Source of the DNA: Methylomarinum vadi
GTDB lineage: Bacteria; Pseudomonadota; Gammaproteobacteria; Methylococcales; Methylomonadaceae
DNA length: 64,000 bases
Assembly (NCBI RefSeq): GCF_000733935.1
Contig: NZ_JPON01000001.1
Span: 1,550,001 to 1,614,000 of the forward strand
Direction of reading: 5' to 3'
Shown: piece by piece, positions 41,803 through 51,729 of the stretch
Layout of the letters: each line of letters starts with the position of its first letter
Numbering within the stretch: position 1 is the stretch's first letter
Position numbers and translations under genes: made by a program
Notes under the pieces: generated by a model
The model's database searches: none
What the model was told of the DNA's origin: nothing
The model's input: only the letters and a program-made list of their open reading frames with translations

Positions 41803-42402
41803 TCAGCGCATGCGCCTCGCCACGCCCAGCATGCCCACCATAGCAGTGCCGAATAACCACGCCGCTGCAGGCACCGGAACGGCGCTAACGTCTCCGTCAT
41901 GTACCGCCCAGGCATAGTTGCTCCCTGTTTTGCTGTTGGTTGCCAGTTGGCCCATGTTGAAGCCAAGTGCCCACGCGCGGCTCAAATCTGACGAGGATTC
42001 TGTAGCAATCCAGTAAACGCCCGATCGTACGTCAGAGAATGGACCGGGATTGATCGTTGTGATCCCTTCTTCCCAATAAAGAAAGCCCATTTCATTATCG
42101 GCACAACCGGTGACGCCCCCACCATTGCAATCGACCACTGCTCCATCTCCATTGACATCGGCGCTTGGCAAGCGCCAATCACTGACCCCACTGATGGTCA
42201 GGTTAGCCGCCCATGTATTCGCGGCGTTCCAATCCATCAGTCCGTTGATATTGGAATCCGCCGCCCATGTAATGTTAAGGTTCGGGTCGTAGTAGGCCGC
42301 GCCGCCGAGGCGTATTTGCAATGGCGCAATGGCTGACTGGGCGGACTGCGCTATCGACATAAAGAAACAGGCGCTGATTGCGCCCAACAGACGTGATGCC
42401 AT
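41803..42402 (-). CDS. VPLPA/PEP-CTERM exported protein
   Basis: 199 residues from the ATG at 42402 (GGGGA upstream). A signal peptide (about 1-26) is followed by YYDPNLNITWAADSNINGLMDWNAAN and a DWRLPSADVNGDG stretch typical of DUF1566-like proteins. The C-terminal tag is AVPVPAAAWLFGTAMVGMLGVARRMR, with motif, hydrophobic helix and basic end. It is exported and sorted by a dedicated protease; the role is surface or polysaccharide-associated. Confidence 0.87.
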   Translation of the reverse strand: MASRLLGAISACFFMSIAQSAQSAIAPLQIRLGGAAYYDPNLNITWAADSNINGLMDWNAANTWAANLTISGVSDWRLPSADVNGDGAVVDCNGGGVTGCADNEMGFLYWEEGITTINPGPFSDVRSGVYWIATESSSDLSRAWALGFNMGQLATNSKTGSNYAWAVHDGDVSAVPVPAAAWLFGTAMVGMLGVARRMR

Positions 42403-42408
42403 AATCAC

Positions 42409-43085
42409 TCCCCTTCTTGTTCATTCGTTCTTCTCTCAACCCGGCGGTTGCCCAGCCTTGGCTGGCGTCACATAGACTACCCCGGCGCCTAAACACATCC
42501 ATGCGCTAATTGGACGCTTTGGCCCGTTTCCGCTAATAAACCTGGATAAACGGCAATATACCTCGCTCCGACCCAGTGGACTGCAAGCAGCCGTCTCAGA
42601 GACGCATTGACAAATTATACAGATATGCCTCATGACTTCTACACTAAACAAACTATATAAGTCAATCCATGTCCGATACCCAACTCACAAGGATGCGGTA
42701 AACGACATACACTGCATTGATCTTGAATGGTGCGGTTCGCGCACTCACCACACACGACATTCAGAATTCAACGACAGCTTTCCTTTGTTCGATCATTGCG
42801 CTGAAACGATCAATCGGCCGCTTTTAGCCGGATTTGAAACATTCAATATCACTAGTGTCCGATTCACCAAATTGAATCTCTAACTGCATGGCAGAGGTCG
42901 ATTTATCAGGTTTTCGTTTCTGCTGCGAAACGGTGTCTCGTAAACAGCTATTTTATCTTAAATTCAAGTCACTTAGTCTATTCAGACTATGGCGATTTTT
43001 TTAACCGGGCAGTAGTGATCCGATGCTGTGAATTGCCTCGCTTCTTCCAACTCAATCGATGAAGAAAACTTGAGCAATTGAGAAA
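42409..43085. other. Intergenic region, nothing recognised
   Basis: 677 bases between the VPLPA gene and the tandem-Cache gene. A frame at 42632-42883 (83 residues) has no motif, ordinary composition only and no ribosome site, so I do not call it. No repeat or RNA seen. Confidence 0.4.
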
Positions 43086-45116
43086 TCAGAACGGAATAAA
43101 CAGCAGGCACAATACATCATTGCGATAATTGTCGGTCGATTTGAATTCCCGGTAACCTTGCGAGACGGCGACGCCGAAAATGTATTTTTTACCCCGGAAT
43201 TCTATGATCTCGGAGGTTTTTTCGCCATTTTTCAATTGGAAAAAACGTTCCGGCAGAGTCAGCCGCTCACCCACCTTCAATTCGCTATCATTGGCCACGG
43301 CGATGATGTCCTGTTGGCGGTCGCAGAAAAGTGCGAAGCAACCATCGACCAAATGACCTTGTTTATTGCGCGGAAGGGCATCTTCCAACATCGAACGAAA
43401 TTGGGGCTCGCTGTCAAAAACTATGCCGATGCCGCCGAGCACGTCATTGCTGTTGTTTAAATGAGTAATCGAGGCATTGTAAATATAGGTATGACGGTTA
43501 TGATAAAACTCCGACTCGACGAAAGGAGAAACGGCATACTGCTGCGAATCTTTGATGGATAATGCCATATAGGCCGCGGTTTGTTCCGGCAACCGCTGGC
43601 CTATGATATGTTGTGCGCTTTTGTTTGACACGGCCACGATTTCCCCTTCTCTATCATAAACATATAAATTCGTGTAAACCGTATACAAGGCGTTGATGTA
43701 TTCGAGAATATTGGCTATTTGCTGTTTGTCTACCGAACTCAAGACGTCTTGCTGCAATAAACGCCTGAATTCGGTGGTCAACGCCCACCAGCGGCAGTCG
43801 TTGGCTCGTTCGTAGAGGTTTCGATCCATGATATCGACCGCCAGAGCTGCTAGGAAGCCGGCGTTGTCCAGGTGCGATGAAATGACTGTCACTTCCTGTA
43901 GCGAATCGACCGATTCGGTAAAAATATCGGCAATGTCCGTCCCGATTTGCTTGATCGCTTCCAAGACAGGCATAAACTCGGCCGCATTCTTGCGGGCAGA
44001 AGTGATTTGACCGTTCAACACCAACAAACTCAAATCCGTGTTGACGTCGATGGAGGCGCTACGGATTTCTTTCAGCTCGGGGGTAAAATGACTGGCCTGG
44101 CTGATAATTTCCGAATAATTATGGCGCTTGCTTTCTTTTCTGATATCGGTATCGAAGGCTTGGCTCAAAGGGGTCATCATCTGTCCCTGCCAGCCCAAAC
44201 CATAAAACCCCTGGTAACCGTTGGTCTTGCAATTGCTGGCAACATATTTTTGCCCCTTATAAGTCACGATGCTTAACGGCTTATCGGTCTTGATCGTAGC
44301 GGATAAAGGAATCTGATTTTTGTTGCTGCTGGCGATGACCTTGCCATGCTCGTCCAAAATCATCAATATCCCACTATCGTTGTCGGACATTAGTTTCTTG
44401 AAGATGCCATCCATTTCGTCTTCGAAGCGAAAACAAAGACACATGACGCCTAAAGGACGCGACGCCGGATCGTTGGTCGCAGTGATCTTGCAGGAATAAA
44501 TCAGCGAATTCTGTTTCCCGGGCTGTAAATCGCTGTAACGGAACGTTTCGACATATTCCGCCTTGCTATTCAAGGTCTCCCGCAGCAACGGATCGTTCGA
44601 ATACCGAATAGGATTGTTCCCGTCAAGATGGGCTTTGACATTACCTTCGAGGTCGAAAATAATGATTTCGTCATAGACGGAATATTTTTTGACATATTCC
44701 TCGAGTCGCCGGTTTATGAAATCCTGATACGCATTGCGAGCTTCTTCATTCGATAGAAACGAGCGAATGTCCTCATCGGTCGCTAGAAAACCGACATCCG
44801 CGGTTCGTTCGAAAAGATTACGGATCAGGATATCGATCGCCACTTGCGCCTTGGAAGCATTGTCCAACCTCAGTTTTTGCAGGTTTTCCAACAGCAGATT
44901 ATGGGTCAGTTTTTTCTGTAACTCCCCGAATTTATCCTTGGTCCTCTGCATGTCATCGAGGATCGTGGAAGCAATGTTGTAGCTATTGATTTTTCCGATC
45001 AGGGCGATTTTGCCCCACCAATCGTTCAACGAAGCCAAACGTTTTTCATAATTACGCACCAATGGCATCGCTTGCATGAGAGTATCGGAATGCTGTTCTA
45101 AGAAAGTCTGCATCAT
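43086..45116 (-). CDS. Cytosolic tandem-Cache sensor protein without output domain
   Basis: 676 residues with no signal or membrane helix. Two similar halves: about 85-345 contains IDILIRNLFERTADVGFLATDEDIRSFL and YDEIIIFDLEGNVKAHL; about 415-670 contains VDIMDRNLYERANDCRWWALTTEFRRLL and YTNLYVYDREGEIVAVS. Each is a PAS-like/dCache module with helical leader. An N-terminal coiled stretch (about 1-80) may mediate dimerisation. No methyl-accepting, kinase or cyclase domain follows, and no CheW or CheA is adjacent. It probably senses a small molecule and acts through a partner. Confidence 0.7.
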   Translation of the reverse strand: MMQTFLEQHSDTLMQAMPLVRNYEKRLASLNDWWGKIALIGKINSYNIASTILDDMQRTKDKFGELQKKLTHNLLLENLQKLRLDNASKAQVAIDILIRNLFERTADVGFLATDEDIRSFLSNEEARNAYQDFINRRLEEYVKKYSVYDEIIIFDLEGNVKAHLDGNNPIRYSNDPLLRETLNSKAEYVETFRYSDLQPGKQNSLIYSCKITATNDPASRPLGVMCLCFRFEDEMDGIFKKLMSDNDSGILMILDEHGKVIASSNKNQIPLSATIKTDKPLSIVTYKGQKYVASNCKTNGYQGFYGLGWQGQMMTPLSQAFDTDIRKESKRHNYSEIISQASHFTPELKEIRSASIDVNTDLSLLVLNGQITSARKNAAEFMPVLEAIKQIGTDIADIFTESVDSLQEVTVISSHLDNAGFLAALAVDIMDRNLYERANDCRWWALTTEFRRLLQQDVLSSVDKQQIANILEYINALYTVYTNLYVYDREGEIVAVSNKSAQHIIGQRLPEQTAAYMALSIKDSQQYAVSPFVESEFYHNRHTYIYNASITHLNNSNDVLGGIGIVFDSEPQFRSMLEDALPRNKQGHLVDGCFALFCDRQQDIIAVANDSELKVGERLTLPERFFQLKNGEKTSEIIEFRGKKYIFGVAVSQGYREFKSTDNYRNDVLCLLFIPF

Positions 45117-45769
45117 TGTATCGCTTCGGTTTTGAGTATTCAGTAAATCGATTAGTCAGCAACTGGATGCCGAAACCAAACCGAGCAATCTCTCGCCAGG
45201 TTGTCTGGTCATTTCTGTTGAATTATCCAATTCGCATCGCTAAGGTAGCGCGGAACCAATCCATTCCGAATTTCTTAACGTTCGGCCAACGAAAATACGA
45301 TCAAACTTGATCGATTTTGGCCGCACATCACCGCACTCGAGAAAATAGTAATCAATCAGAATTCCTTAGGAATAATCCGATTATTGGTTTAGCTTGGCAT
45401 CATAAAAAACACAGTTTAAAGCAATAGTCATGCCGAATTTCCCTTAGGCGGCCGATAAGCAGTTTTAGTATATAAGTTTTGGATGAACAACAAATTTCGA
45501 TTGATAAGAGAATATGAGTCGGCAATAAAGTAGCCTTGTTTGCACAGATTTAGTGCAGTACACGCCCACGAATGGTGCAAAGCACTGATAAGGCGTTTGA
45601 CATGACTTCTAAACCAATTTGGAACTTGGTGTCTGAAAGGCGGTAAGGTTTATAAAGTCGAGCCTCAATAGGCCTGAACCGTATTTTGCCGTTTTTGACT
45701 CTTCGAGTTGCCGACGTCTAACGCGGGCTTTGATGTCACTGCATTTTGATATCAGCCCGAAAACTTTCT
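45117..45769. other. Intergenic region, nothing recognised
   Basis: 653 bases, AT-rich in part, between the Cache gene (diverging) and the ABC permease stop. No coding frame, RNA or repeat that I can support. Confidence 0.4.
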
Positions 45770-46534
45770 TCAATTCTTGATCCCCACTCCTTTATGCAAC
45801 AGGAACAGGCTGAATAGCGTCAGAAATAAGATAAAACCGCCGGTAATCGCAAAGGCGATTTCGATGTTAATGTCGGTAACCCCGATCAAACCGAAACGGA
45901 AGGCGTTGATCATGTAAAGAATGGGATTGCCCAAGGAAATGGTTTGCCAGATATCCGGCAGCATCGGCACCGAGTAAAACACGCCGCCCAGATAGCTTAA
46001 CGGCGTCAGAATAAAATTGGGGATGATGGAGATATCGTCGAAGCTGTCGGCAAAAATCGCGTTGATGAAACCGGCCAAGGCGAACAACGTGGCGGTCAGT
46101 ATGAATACGCCGATGGCGACCCCCCAATACAGCACCTTAACCTCGGCGAACAGCAACGAAATGGCCGCCACCACGATACCCACCAGCACGCCGCGAGCAA
46201 TGCCGCCGCACACATAACCGCCCAGGATCACCCAATTGGGCACCGGCGCGACCAGCAACTCCTCGATATGGCGCTGAAATTTGGTGGAATAAAACGACGA
46301 TACGACGTTGGCATAGGAATGACTGATCACCGACATCAGAATTACGCCGGGCACGATGTAATCCATGTAGCTGGCGCCGTTGATGGTGCCGATGCGGTCG
46401 CCGATCAGTTTGCCGAAGATCAGAAAATACAATGAGGTGGTGATCGCCGGCGGCAACAGCGTTTGCGGCCAGATGCGGGTGAAGCGGCGCACCTCTTTTG
46501 TGACGATGGTGCGAAAAGCGATGGTATAATTCAT
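45770..46534 (-). CDS. yadH: ABC-2 type exporter permease (YadH-like)
   Basis: 254 residues with six predicted membrane helices. The cytosolic N-terminus has VTKEVRRFTRIWPQTLLPP and the ABC-2 motif region FSFYSTKFQRHIEELLVAPVP-like (SSFYSTKFQRHIEELLVAP). The conserved L-x-G-x-x-Y/F near PLSYLGGVFYS is present. It overlaps the ATPase gene by four bases. Members export lipids, polysaccharides or drugs; the substrate is not clear. Confidence 0.87.
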   Translation of the reverse strand: MNYTIAFRTIVTKEVRRFTRIWPQTLLPPAITTSLYFLIFGKLIGDRIGTINGASYMDYIVPGVILMSVISHSYANVVSSFYSTKFQRHIEELLVAPVPNWVILGGYVCGGIARGVLVGIVVAAISLLFAEVKVLYWGVAIGVFILTATLFALAGFINAIFADSFDDISIIPNFILTPLSYLGGVFYSVPMLPDIWQTISLGNPILYMINAFRFGLIGVTDINIEIAFAITGGFILFLTLFSLFLLHKGVGIKN

Positions 46535-47436
46535 TGCACGAGATCCATAAACAACTGTTCAAGACGATTGGATTTGTTTTTCAGGCTGAGGACGTAAATC
46601 TGTTGTTCCGAGAGTTTCTGGAACAACAGATTAAGTCCCTTATCCTTGGGAACCGCGACATCGAGCACGCGCGGTTCCAACAGTTCGATATGATAACCGT
46701 CGATGCGCGGCGCCTTATCCAGCGGCCGAGCCAGATTCAACACGAAGTGATCGATATGGATACGGCTTAACAGACTATTCATGTCCGACTTTTCGACGAT
46801 TTGGCCCTGATTGATGATGGCGATATTACGGCACAGGCTTTCCGCTTCTTCCAAATAATGCGTCGTCAGGATAATCGTGGTGCCCTGCTTGTTGACCTCC
46901 CGCATCAAGTCCCACATGGAGCGGCGTATTTCGATATCGACCCCGGCGGTGGGCTCGTCCAGTATCAACAAACGCGGCGAATGTACCAAAGCCCGCGCGA
47001 TCATGACCCGCCGCTTCATACCGCCGGATAAACGCCTAGAGACGCTATTGCGCTTGTCCCACAAATCCATTTGTTTCAGGCATTTCTCGGTTCGAACCAC
47101 CGCATCCTTATGCGGGATGCCGTAATAACCCGCCTGGTTCAGCACGATGTTCCTGACCGTTTCGAACTGATTGAAATTGATCTCCTGCGGCACCAGGCCA
47201 ATGCAACTTTTCGCCCGGGCGTTCTCTTTATCCAGGTCATGGCCGAAAATACTGACCGAACCGCTGCTTTTAGTCACCATCGAACTGATGATGCCTATGG
47301 CTGTCGATTTGCCGGCGCCATTCGGTCCTAATAAAGCAAAAAAATCGCCGCTTTCCACCTCCAGGTCGATTCCCTTCAAGGCGGTAAAACCATTGTTATA
47401 GGTTTTCTTCAGATTTTTGATTGATAAAGCATTCAT
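46531..47436 (-). CDS. yadG: ABC exporter ATP-binding protein (YadG-like)
   Basis: 301 residues. Walker A LGPNGAGKSTAI (about 36), Q-loop PQEINFNQFETV, signature RLSGGMKRRV (about 139), Walker B LLILDEPTAGVD and the H-loop TTHYLEEAE. The C-terminal 80 residues are a DUF4162-like extension. It powers the permease at 45770, whose start overlaps its stop. Confidence 0.9.
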   Translation of the reverse strand: MNALSIKNLKKTYNNGFTALKGIDLEVESGDFFALLGPNGAGKSTAIGIISSMVTKSSGSVSIFGHDLDKENARAKSCIGLVPQEINFNQFETVRNIVLNQAGYYGIPHKDAVVRTEKCLKQMDLWDKRNSVSRRLSGGMKRRVMIARALVHSPRLLILDEPTAGVDIEIRRSMWDLMREVNKQGTTIILTTHYLEEAESLCRNIAIINQGQIVEKSDMNSLLSRIHIDHFVLNLARPLDKAPRIDGYHIELLEPRVLDVAVPKDKGLNLLFQKLSEQQIYVLSLKNKSNRLEQLFMDLVQ

Positions 47437-47560
47437 ACAGTACGTTATACTTAACGGAATAGCCTAAATGCGGTACAGTAGCCCCCGCAAATGGACGCGA
47501 TAAAAACCTTGTAATTTTATCAGAAACTTAAAACCCTCGTAGATAAAACAGGACAAGACC

Positions 47561-49060
47561 TTGCCTCAACAATTACCCAGCAGCGTTGCCGCCGTAGACC
47601 TCGGTTCCAATAGTTTTCACATGCTAATCTGCAGCCTGAAAGACGGCAAACTGCAAACCGTCGACCGCTTGAAAGAGATGGTGCGCTTGGCTTCCGGCCT
47701 GGACGAAAACAAAAACCTGGACCAAGAAACCCAGCAACGGGCACTGGCTTGTCTGGAACGCTTCGGCCAAAGGATTCGCAATTTCCCTCCCCACAGCGTC
47801 AGTATCGTCGGCACCAATACATTGCGCACGGCCAGGAATTCGCGTAAATTCATCGCCAAGGCGGAAAAAGCGCTCGGCCATCCCATCCACATCGTCTCGG
47901 GTATCGAGGAGGCTCGACTGATCTATCAAGGGGTCGCCAACAGCCTGGGCAGTAATGCCAACAACCGGTTTGTCATGGACATCGGCGGCGGCAGCACCGA
48001 ATATATTATCGGCAGCAATAATGTCGCCCATACCAAGGAAAGCCTGCACATGGGATGCGTGACCTTCAGCAATATGTTTTTCAAGAACGGCGTACTGTCG
48101 AAAAAAGCCTTTAAAAAAGCGACGCTGTTGGGCGAACAACGGTTGGAGCCTTTTCAACAAAAATTCAATCGCTCCAATTGGGACGAGGCGATCGGCGCTT
48201 CAGGCAGCTTGAAAGCCATCAGCAACGTGCTGCAGGCCACCGGCTGGAGCAACAATGGCATCACCATAGACGGATTGGAGCAACTGGTTGCCCATATCGG
48301 CAAATGCAGACATATCGATGAGCTGAACCTTCCGGAACTGAGCAGCGAACGCCTACCTGTTTTTACCGGCGGCGTTGCCATCGTCTACGCCACTTTTCGC
48401 GCCCTGGGCATCGAACAAATGACCGTTTCCGACGGCGCGCTACGCGAAGGCCTGATCCACGATTTGCTGGGCAGAATTTACGATCACGATATCCGCTCGC
48501 AAACCAGTCGAACCATCGCCGAGCACTACCGCGCCGATTTGCGCCATGCCGAGAACCTCAAGCAGACTATCCGTAACATCGTACGGCAGTTATCGAAACA
48601 TCCCTGCCTGAGTATTGATAACCAGGAATGTCTTCAATTTCTGGAATGGGCAGCGGAATTACACGAAATCGGCCAAAGCATCGCCCACAGCCAATACCAC
48701 AAACACAGCGCCTATATCATCGAGAACGGCGATTTTGCCGGTTTCTCGCGCCAGGATCAAATTCTGCTCGCCACGATAGTCCGCAGCCATCGCAAGAAAT
48801 TCTCCTTGTCGCGTTTCGAAAACTTGCATGCCCCCTGGGACCGATGCGCGCCGATACTGGCCATCATTCTGCGACTGGCCGTCCTGCTCCACAGAAACCG
48901 CCATAGCCCTTGCCCGGAATTCCGCATCACGTTCATAAAAAACACCATTCATTTGCAATTCCAGGAAAATTGGCTCGATCAGGCCCCGTTGACCCAAACG
49001 GATCTGGAGTTGGAAGCCTCCTTTCTGAACGTCGCAAAATTCAAACTCGAATTCCATTAA
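47561..49060 (+). CDS. ppx: Exopolyphosphatase/guanosine pentaphosphatase (Ppx/GppA)
   Basis: 499 residues from a TTG (AGGACA upstream). ASKHA-fold motifs: AAVDLGSNSFHMLI (about 10), SGIEEARLIYQGV (about 115) and DIGGGSTEYIIG (about 142). The C-terminal HD-like helical domain (about 300-499) contains AELHEIGQSIAHSQYHKHSAYI. It hydrolyses polyphosphate or pppGpp. Ppx versus GppA cannot be separated here; the length favours Ppx. Confidence 0.9.
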   Translation: MPQQLPSSVAAVDLGSNSFHMLICSLKDGKLQTVDRLKEMVRLASGLDENKNLDQETQQRALACLERFGQRIRNFPPHSVSIVGTNTLRTARNSRKFIAKAEKALGHPIHIVSGIEEARLIYQGVANSLGSNANNRFVMDIGGGSTEYIIGSNNVAHTKESLHMGCVTFSNMFFKNGVLSKKAFKKATLLGEQRLEPFQQKFNRSNWDEAIGASGSLKAISNVLQATGWSNNGITIDGLEQLVAHIGKCRHIDELNLPELSSERLPVFTGGVAIVYATFRALGIEQMTVSDGALREGLIHDLLGRIYDHDIRSQTSRTIAEHYRADLRHAENLKQTIRNIVRQLSKHPCLSIDNQECLQFLEWAAELHEIGQSIAHSQYHKHSAYIIENGDFAGFSRQDQILLATIVRSHRKKFSLSRFENLHAPWDRCAPILAIILRLAVLLHRNRHSPCPEFRITFIKNTIHLQFQENWLDQAPLTQTDLELEASFLNVAKFKLEFH

Positions 49061-50308
49061 ATGCTTCGGCCGCTTAGAATACTGTTCTTCTTTCTGGCGG
49101 CTCCACCAGCCCTGCTGGCCGCCATTGTGTTTCTAGCGGTTTCCGACCGCCCTATGAACACCTCGAGTCGGCAACTGACTCAAAGCGATATTCAGCGCGC
49201 CAAGCAGATCCTGAATTTCTCGTCCACCGACGCGGAACGGCTCAGGACCTTCGAACTGAACGAAAACGACCTGAATATCGCGAGCAATTATTTATTCAAT
49301 CACTTGCTGAAGAGCTCCACCGAGGTCAGCCTGGACCATGACTCGCTTAATTTCGCCATCACGCTGACCCTGCCGCCCAATTTGTTCGGCCCTTATCTGA
49401 ACATGACTTTTAACCTCAGCAAGATGTACGGTTTCCCGGTCATCAAGGACTTAACAATCGGCCGCATTAAAGTTGCTAACGAATTTGCCGGACAGTTGAT
49501 CGAAAGCATCATCAACTATACGCCGCTGAAACAATATTACATTTTGGCGACGCAACACATCAGTACGATACAGATTCAACCCGACAAACTGAGCATCACC
49601 TTCTTGACCACCTTTCAGGATGCCGCCGACAATGCCGCGCTGCTGGAAAATAAAAGTTATCAATCGTTGGTTTTCTATCAACAATTGATCGACCAGGTTA
49701 TCTTGCAACATGATCCGAAATGGCGCCTGTCGTTAGCCGAAATCATGCAGCCCTTGTTTCTGGCCGCTTATCAGCGTTCGACCGAGGCCGATGCGGTCGA
49801 GGAAAATCGCGCCCTGCTCATCGCCGTCAGTACCTATGTCAACAGAGACGAGCTGAGTTCGTACCTGCCGATCAAACTGACGACAAGCAAATATTATCCG
49901 GTTTTTTTATATAAACGCATCGACATCGCCAAACATTTCGTGGCCTCCGCCGCGCTGGCGGCCACTGGCGCCACGACGCTGGCTCACATGCTGGGACAGG
50001 AAAAGGAATTAAACGACGCCCAAGGCGGCAGCGGTTTTAGTTTTATCGACCTGGCCGGCGACCGGGCCGGGCTCAAATTCGGTCAGATCGCCACGGCTTC
50101 GCCGGAAAGCGCCAGAAAAATGCAAAAAGCCATGCATGACATCAAGGACTACCAGGCCTTTATGCCGGATGTGCGGGATCTGCCCGAACGCATGACCCTG
50201 CAACAGTTCCAGCAACGTTACGTCTCCATTTACAGCCCGGCCTATCAAAATATGCTGCTGCTGATTGATCAGCGCATAACGGCGCTGTCGATTTATCAAA
50301 ATCAATAA
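49061..50308 (+). CDS. Conserved membrane-anchored protein, uncharacterised
   Basis: 415 residues starting at the base after the ppx stop, so the pair is likely co-transcribed. One N-terminal membrane helix (about 8-28: FFFLAAPPALLAAIVFLAVS) anchors a large soluble part with beta strands (SLNFAITLTLPPNLFG) and helices. A late motif FIDLAGDRAGLKFGQIA (about 325) is typical of a conserved family without known function. It would face the periplasm. Confidence 0.6.
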   Translation: MLRPLRILFFFLAAPPALLAAIVFLAVSDRPMNTSSRQLTQSDIQRAKQILNFSSTDAERLRTFELNENDLNIASNYLFNHLLKSSTEVSLDHDSLNFAITLTLPPNLFGPYLNMTFNLSKMYGFPVIKDLTIGRIKVANEFAGQLIESIINYTPLKQYYILATQHISTIQIQPDKLSITFLTTFQDAADNAALLENKSYQSLVFYQQLIDQVILQHDPKWRLSLAEIMQPLFLAAYQRSTEADAVEENRALLIAVSTYVNRDELSSYLPIKLTTSKYYPVFLYKRIDIAKHFVASAALAATGATTLAHMLGQEKELNDAQGGSGFSFIDLAGDRAGLKFGQIATASPESARKMQKAMHDIKDYQAFMPDVRDLPERMTLQQFQQRYVSIYSPAYQNMLLLIDQRITALSIYQNQ

Positions 50309-50311
50309 GCA

Positions 50312-50346
50312 ATAAAAAAGGAGGATCAAAGTCCTCCTTCTTTATT
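50312..50346. terminator. Bidirectional intrinsic terminator
   Basis: AAAAAAGGAGGA - TCAAAG - TCCTCCTTCTTT: an 8-bp stem with A tract before and T tract after, between the converging genes at 49061 (plus) and 50392 (minus). Confidence 0.85.
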
Positions 50347-50391
50347 ACTCTAAAGAGAATGCGCTGCGACTGTGCAGCGCATCTTCCCAAA

Positions 50392-51393
50392 TTAGTTGAA
50401 AGTTGTACCCGCTTGAGGCGGCAAATGCGGCATTTTTTGCTCTGGAAACTCACCGGTCAGCGCATTCAGGAATGCGACGATATCGGCGACATCTTCATCG
50501 GATAAGTCTTTACCCAACTGCAGTTTAGCCATGAGTTTAACCGCCTTATCCAGCGTTTTAACCTTGCCGTTGTGGAAATACGGCGCAGTCAAAGCGACAT
50601 TACGCAGCGTCGGTACCTTCCAGAAGTTTTCGTCTTCTTCCTTACCGGTCACTTCGGCGCGACCTTTATCCTTCTTGAAGTGATACTGCGCTTCGAAGTA
50701 GCCGTTATCGATCACAGGGAATTTTTGGAAGGTGCCCGGTCCGTTAAAGGCCGGACCGCTATGACAGCTGGTACACCCCAATTCGACCGCTTTATTCATA
50801 CCGCGAACCTGTTGTTCGGTCATGGCCGACTTACTTCCTTTGACATATTTGTCATAAGGGCTGTTCGGCGTGATCAAGGTCCTTTCGTAAGCGGCAATCG
50901 CCTTGGTCGCATTGTCCTTGGAAATGGAGCCCTTACCGAAGGCTTTCTCGAACGCAACTTGATAGCCTTCTATCGTTTTCAAGCGGGCAACCACATCATC
51001 CCAGCTTTTCATGCCCATCTCGATCGGATTAGTCACAGGACCGGCCGCCTGCTCTTCCAGGCTAGCCGCACGGCCGTCCCAGAATTGCACTTTGTTGAAA
51101 GCGGCATTCCAGACCGTCGGCGCGCTACGCCCGCCAACTTGGCCGCCAACACCGACGGAGCCGCCGCGATTATCGTCACCGCCCAGCATGGTGTTATGAC
51201 AGGAGGCGCAAGATACCGTGCCGCTGGATGACAAGCGTGGATCGTGGTACAGCATTTGTCCCAAGGCGACTTTTTCAGGCGTGGTAGGGTTGTCGGCCGG
51301 TGCGGGTGCGTTAGTTGGCAATGCTTCTGCGGCATTGACCGCCATGGAACCGGTCAACGCCAACGCGGAAACCAGTAAGCGAATTTTGAACAT
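50392..51393 (-). CDS. MauG/CcpA-type dihaem cytochrome-c peroxidase
   Basis: 333 residues with a signal peptide (about 1-22). Two CxxCH haem sites, SCASCHN (about 60) and GCTSCHS (about 207). The stretches DPRLSSSGTVSCASCH, WNAAFNKVQFWDGRAASLEEQA and KVPTLRNVALTAPYFHNG are typical bacterial cytochrome-c peroxidase sequences. It reduces H2O2 in the periplasm or acts in MauG-like oxidation. Confidence 0.92.
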   Translation of the reverse strand: MFKIRLLVSALALTGSMAVNAAEALPTNAPAPADNPTTPEKVALGQMLYHDPRLSSSGTVSCASCHNTMLGGDDNRGGSVGVGGQVGGRSAPTVWNAAFNKVQFWDGRAASLEEQAAGPVTNPIEMGMKSWDDVVARLKTIEGYQVAFEKAFGKGSISKDNATKAIAAYERTLITPNSPYDKYVKGSKSAMTEQQVRGMNKAVELGCTSCHSGPAFNGPGTFQKFPVIDNGYFEAQYHFKKDKGRAEVTGKEEDENFWKVPTLRNVALTAPYFHNGKVKTLDKAVKLMAKLQLGKDLSDEDVADIVAFLNALTGEFPEQKMPHLPPQAGTTFN

Positions 51394-51539
51394 ACTCTCC
51401 TCCAGGTATTATTATTAGTTAATGAACCACTGCTGAATTGTAAGGGATGAGACCGGTCAGGTAAAACAAAAATACGGCCCGCTGCCGACCTTGCCAGCGA
51501 CAAATACAAGCCGTGACGCGCAAACCACTCGGCTCAGGA

Positions 51540-51725
51540 CTATTCCGTCCACAGAAAATACCCCAAGGCCAGCAACGCGATCTGTACAAACGCCAAGCCC
51601 CAGAAATACAGCACGAATAACATTACTTTCACCGGCTTTTCAACCGGCTTGCGGGAACTGAAGAACCAGCCTCCAAACGCGGCCAGCAACAACATCCCCA
51701 ATAACACCGCAATATATTCATTCAC
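51540..51725 (-). CDS. Small two-helix membrane protein after ftsK
   Basis: 61 residues from a GTG at 51725, four bases after the ftsK stop; a longer frame starting at 51797 overlaps ftsK. Two hydrophobic helices (IAVLLGMLLLAAFGGWFF and VMLFVLYFWGLAFVQIALLALGYFLW) around a KPVEKPVK loop. Unknown function, probably translated by coupling from ftsK. Confidence 0.65.
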   Translation of the reverse strand: MNEYIAVLLGMLLLAAFGGWFFSSRKPVEKPVKVMLFVLYFWGLAFVQIALLALGYFLWTE

Positions 51726-51729
51726 GACA

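Noticed and set aside
42632-42883. 83-codon frame in the gap before the tandem-Cache gene
   Set aside because: No motif, no Shine-Dalgarno and no supporting context.
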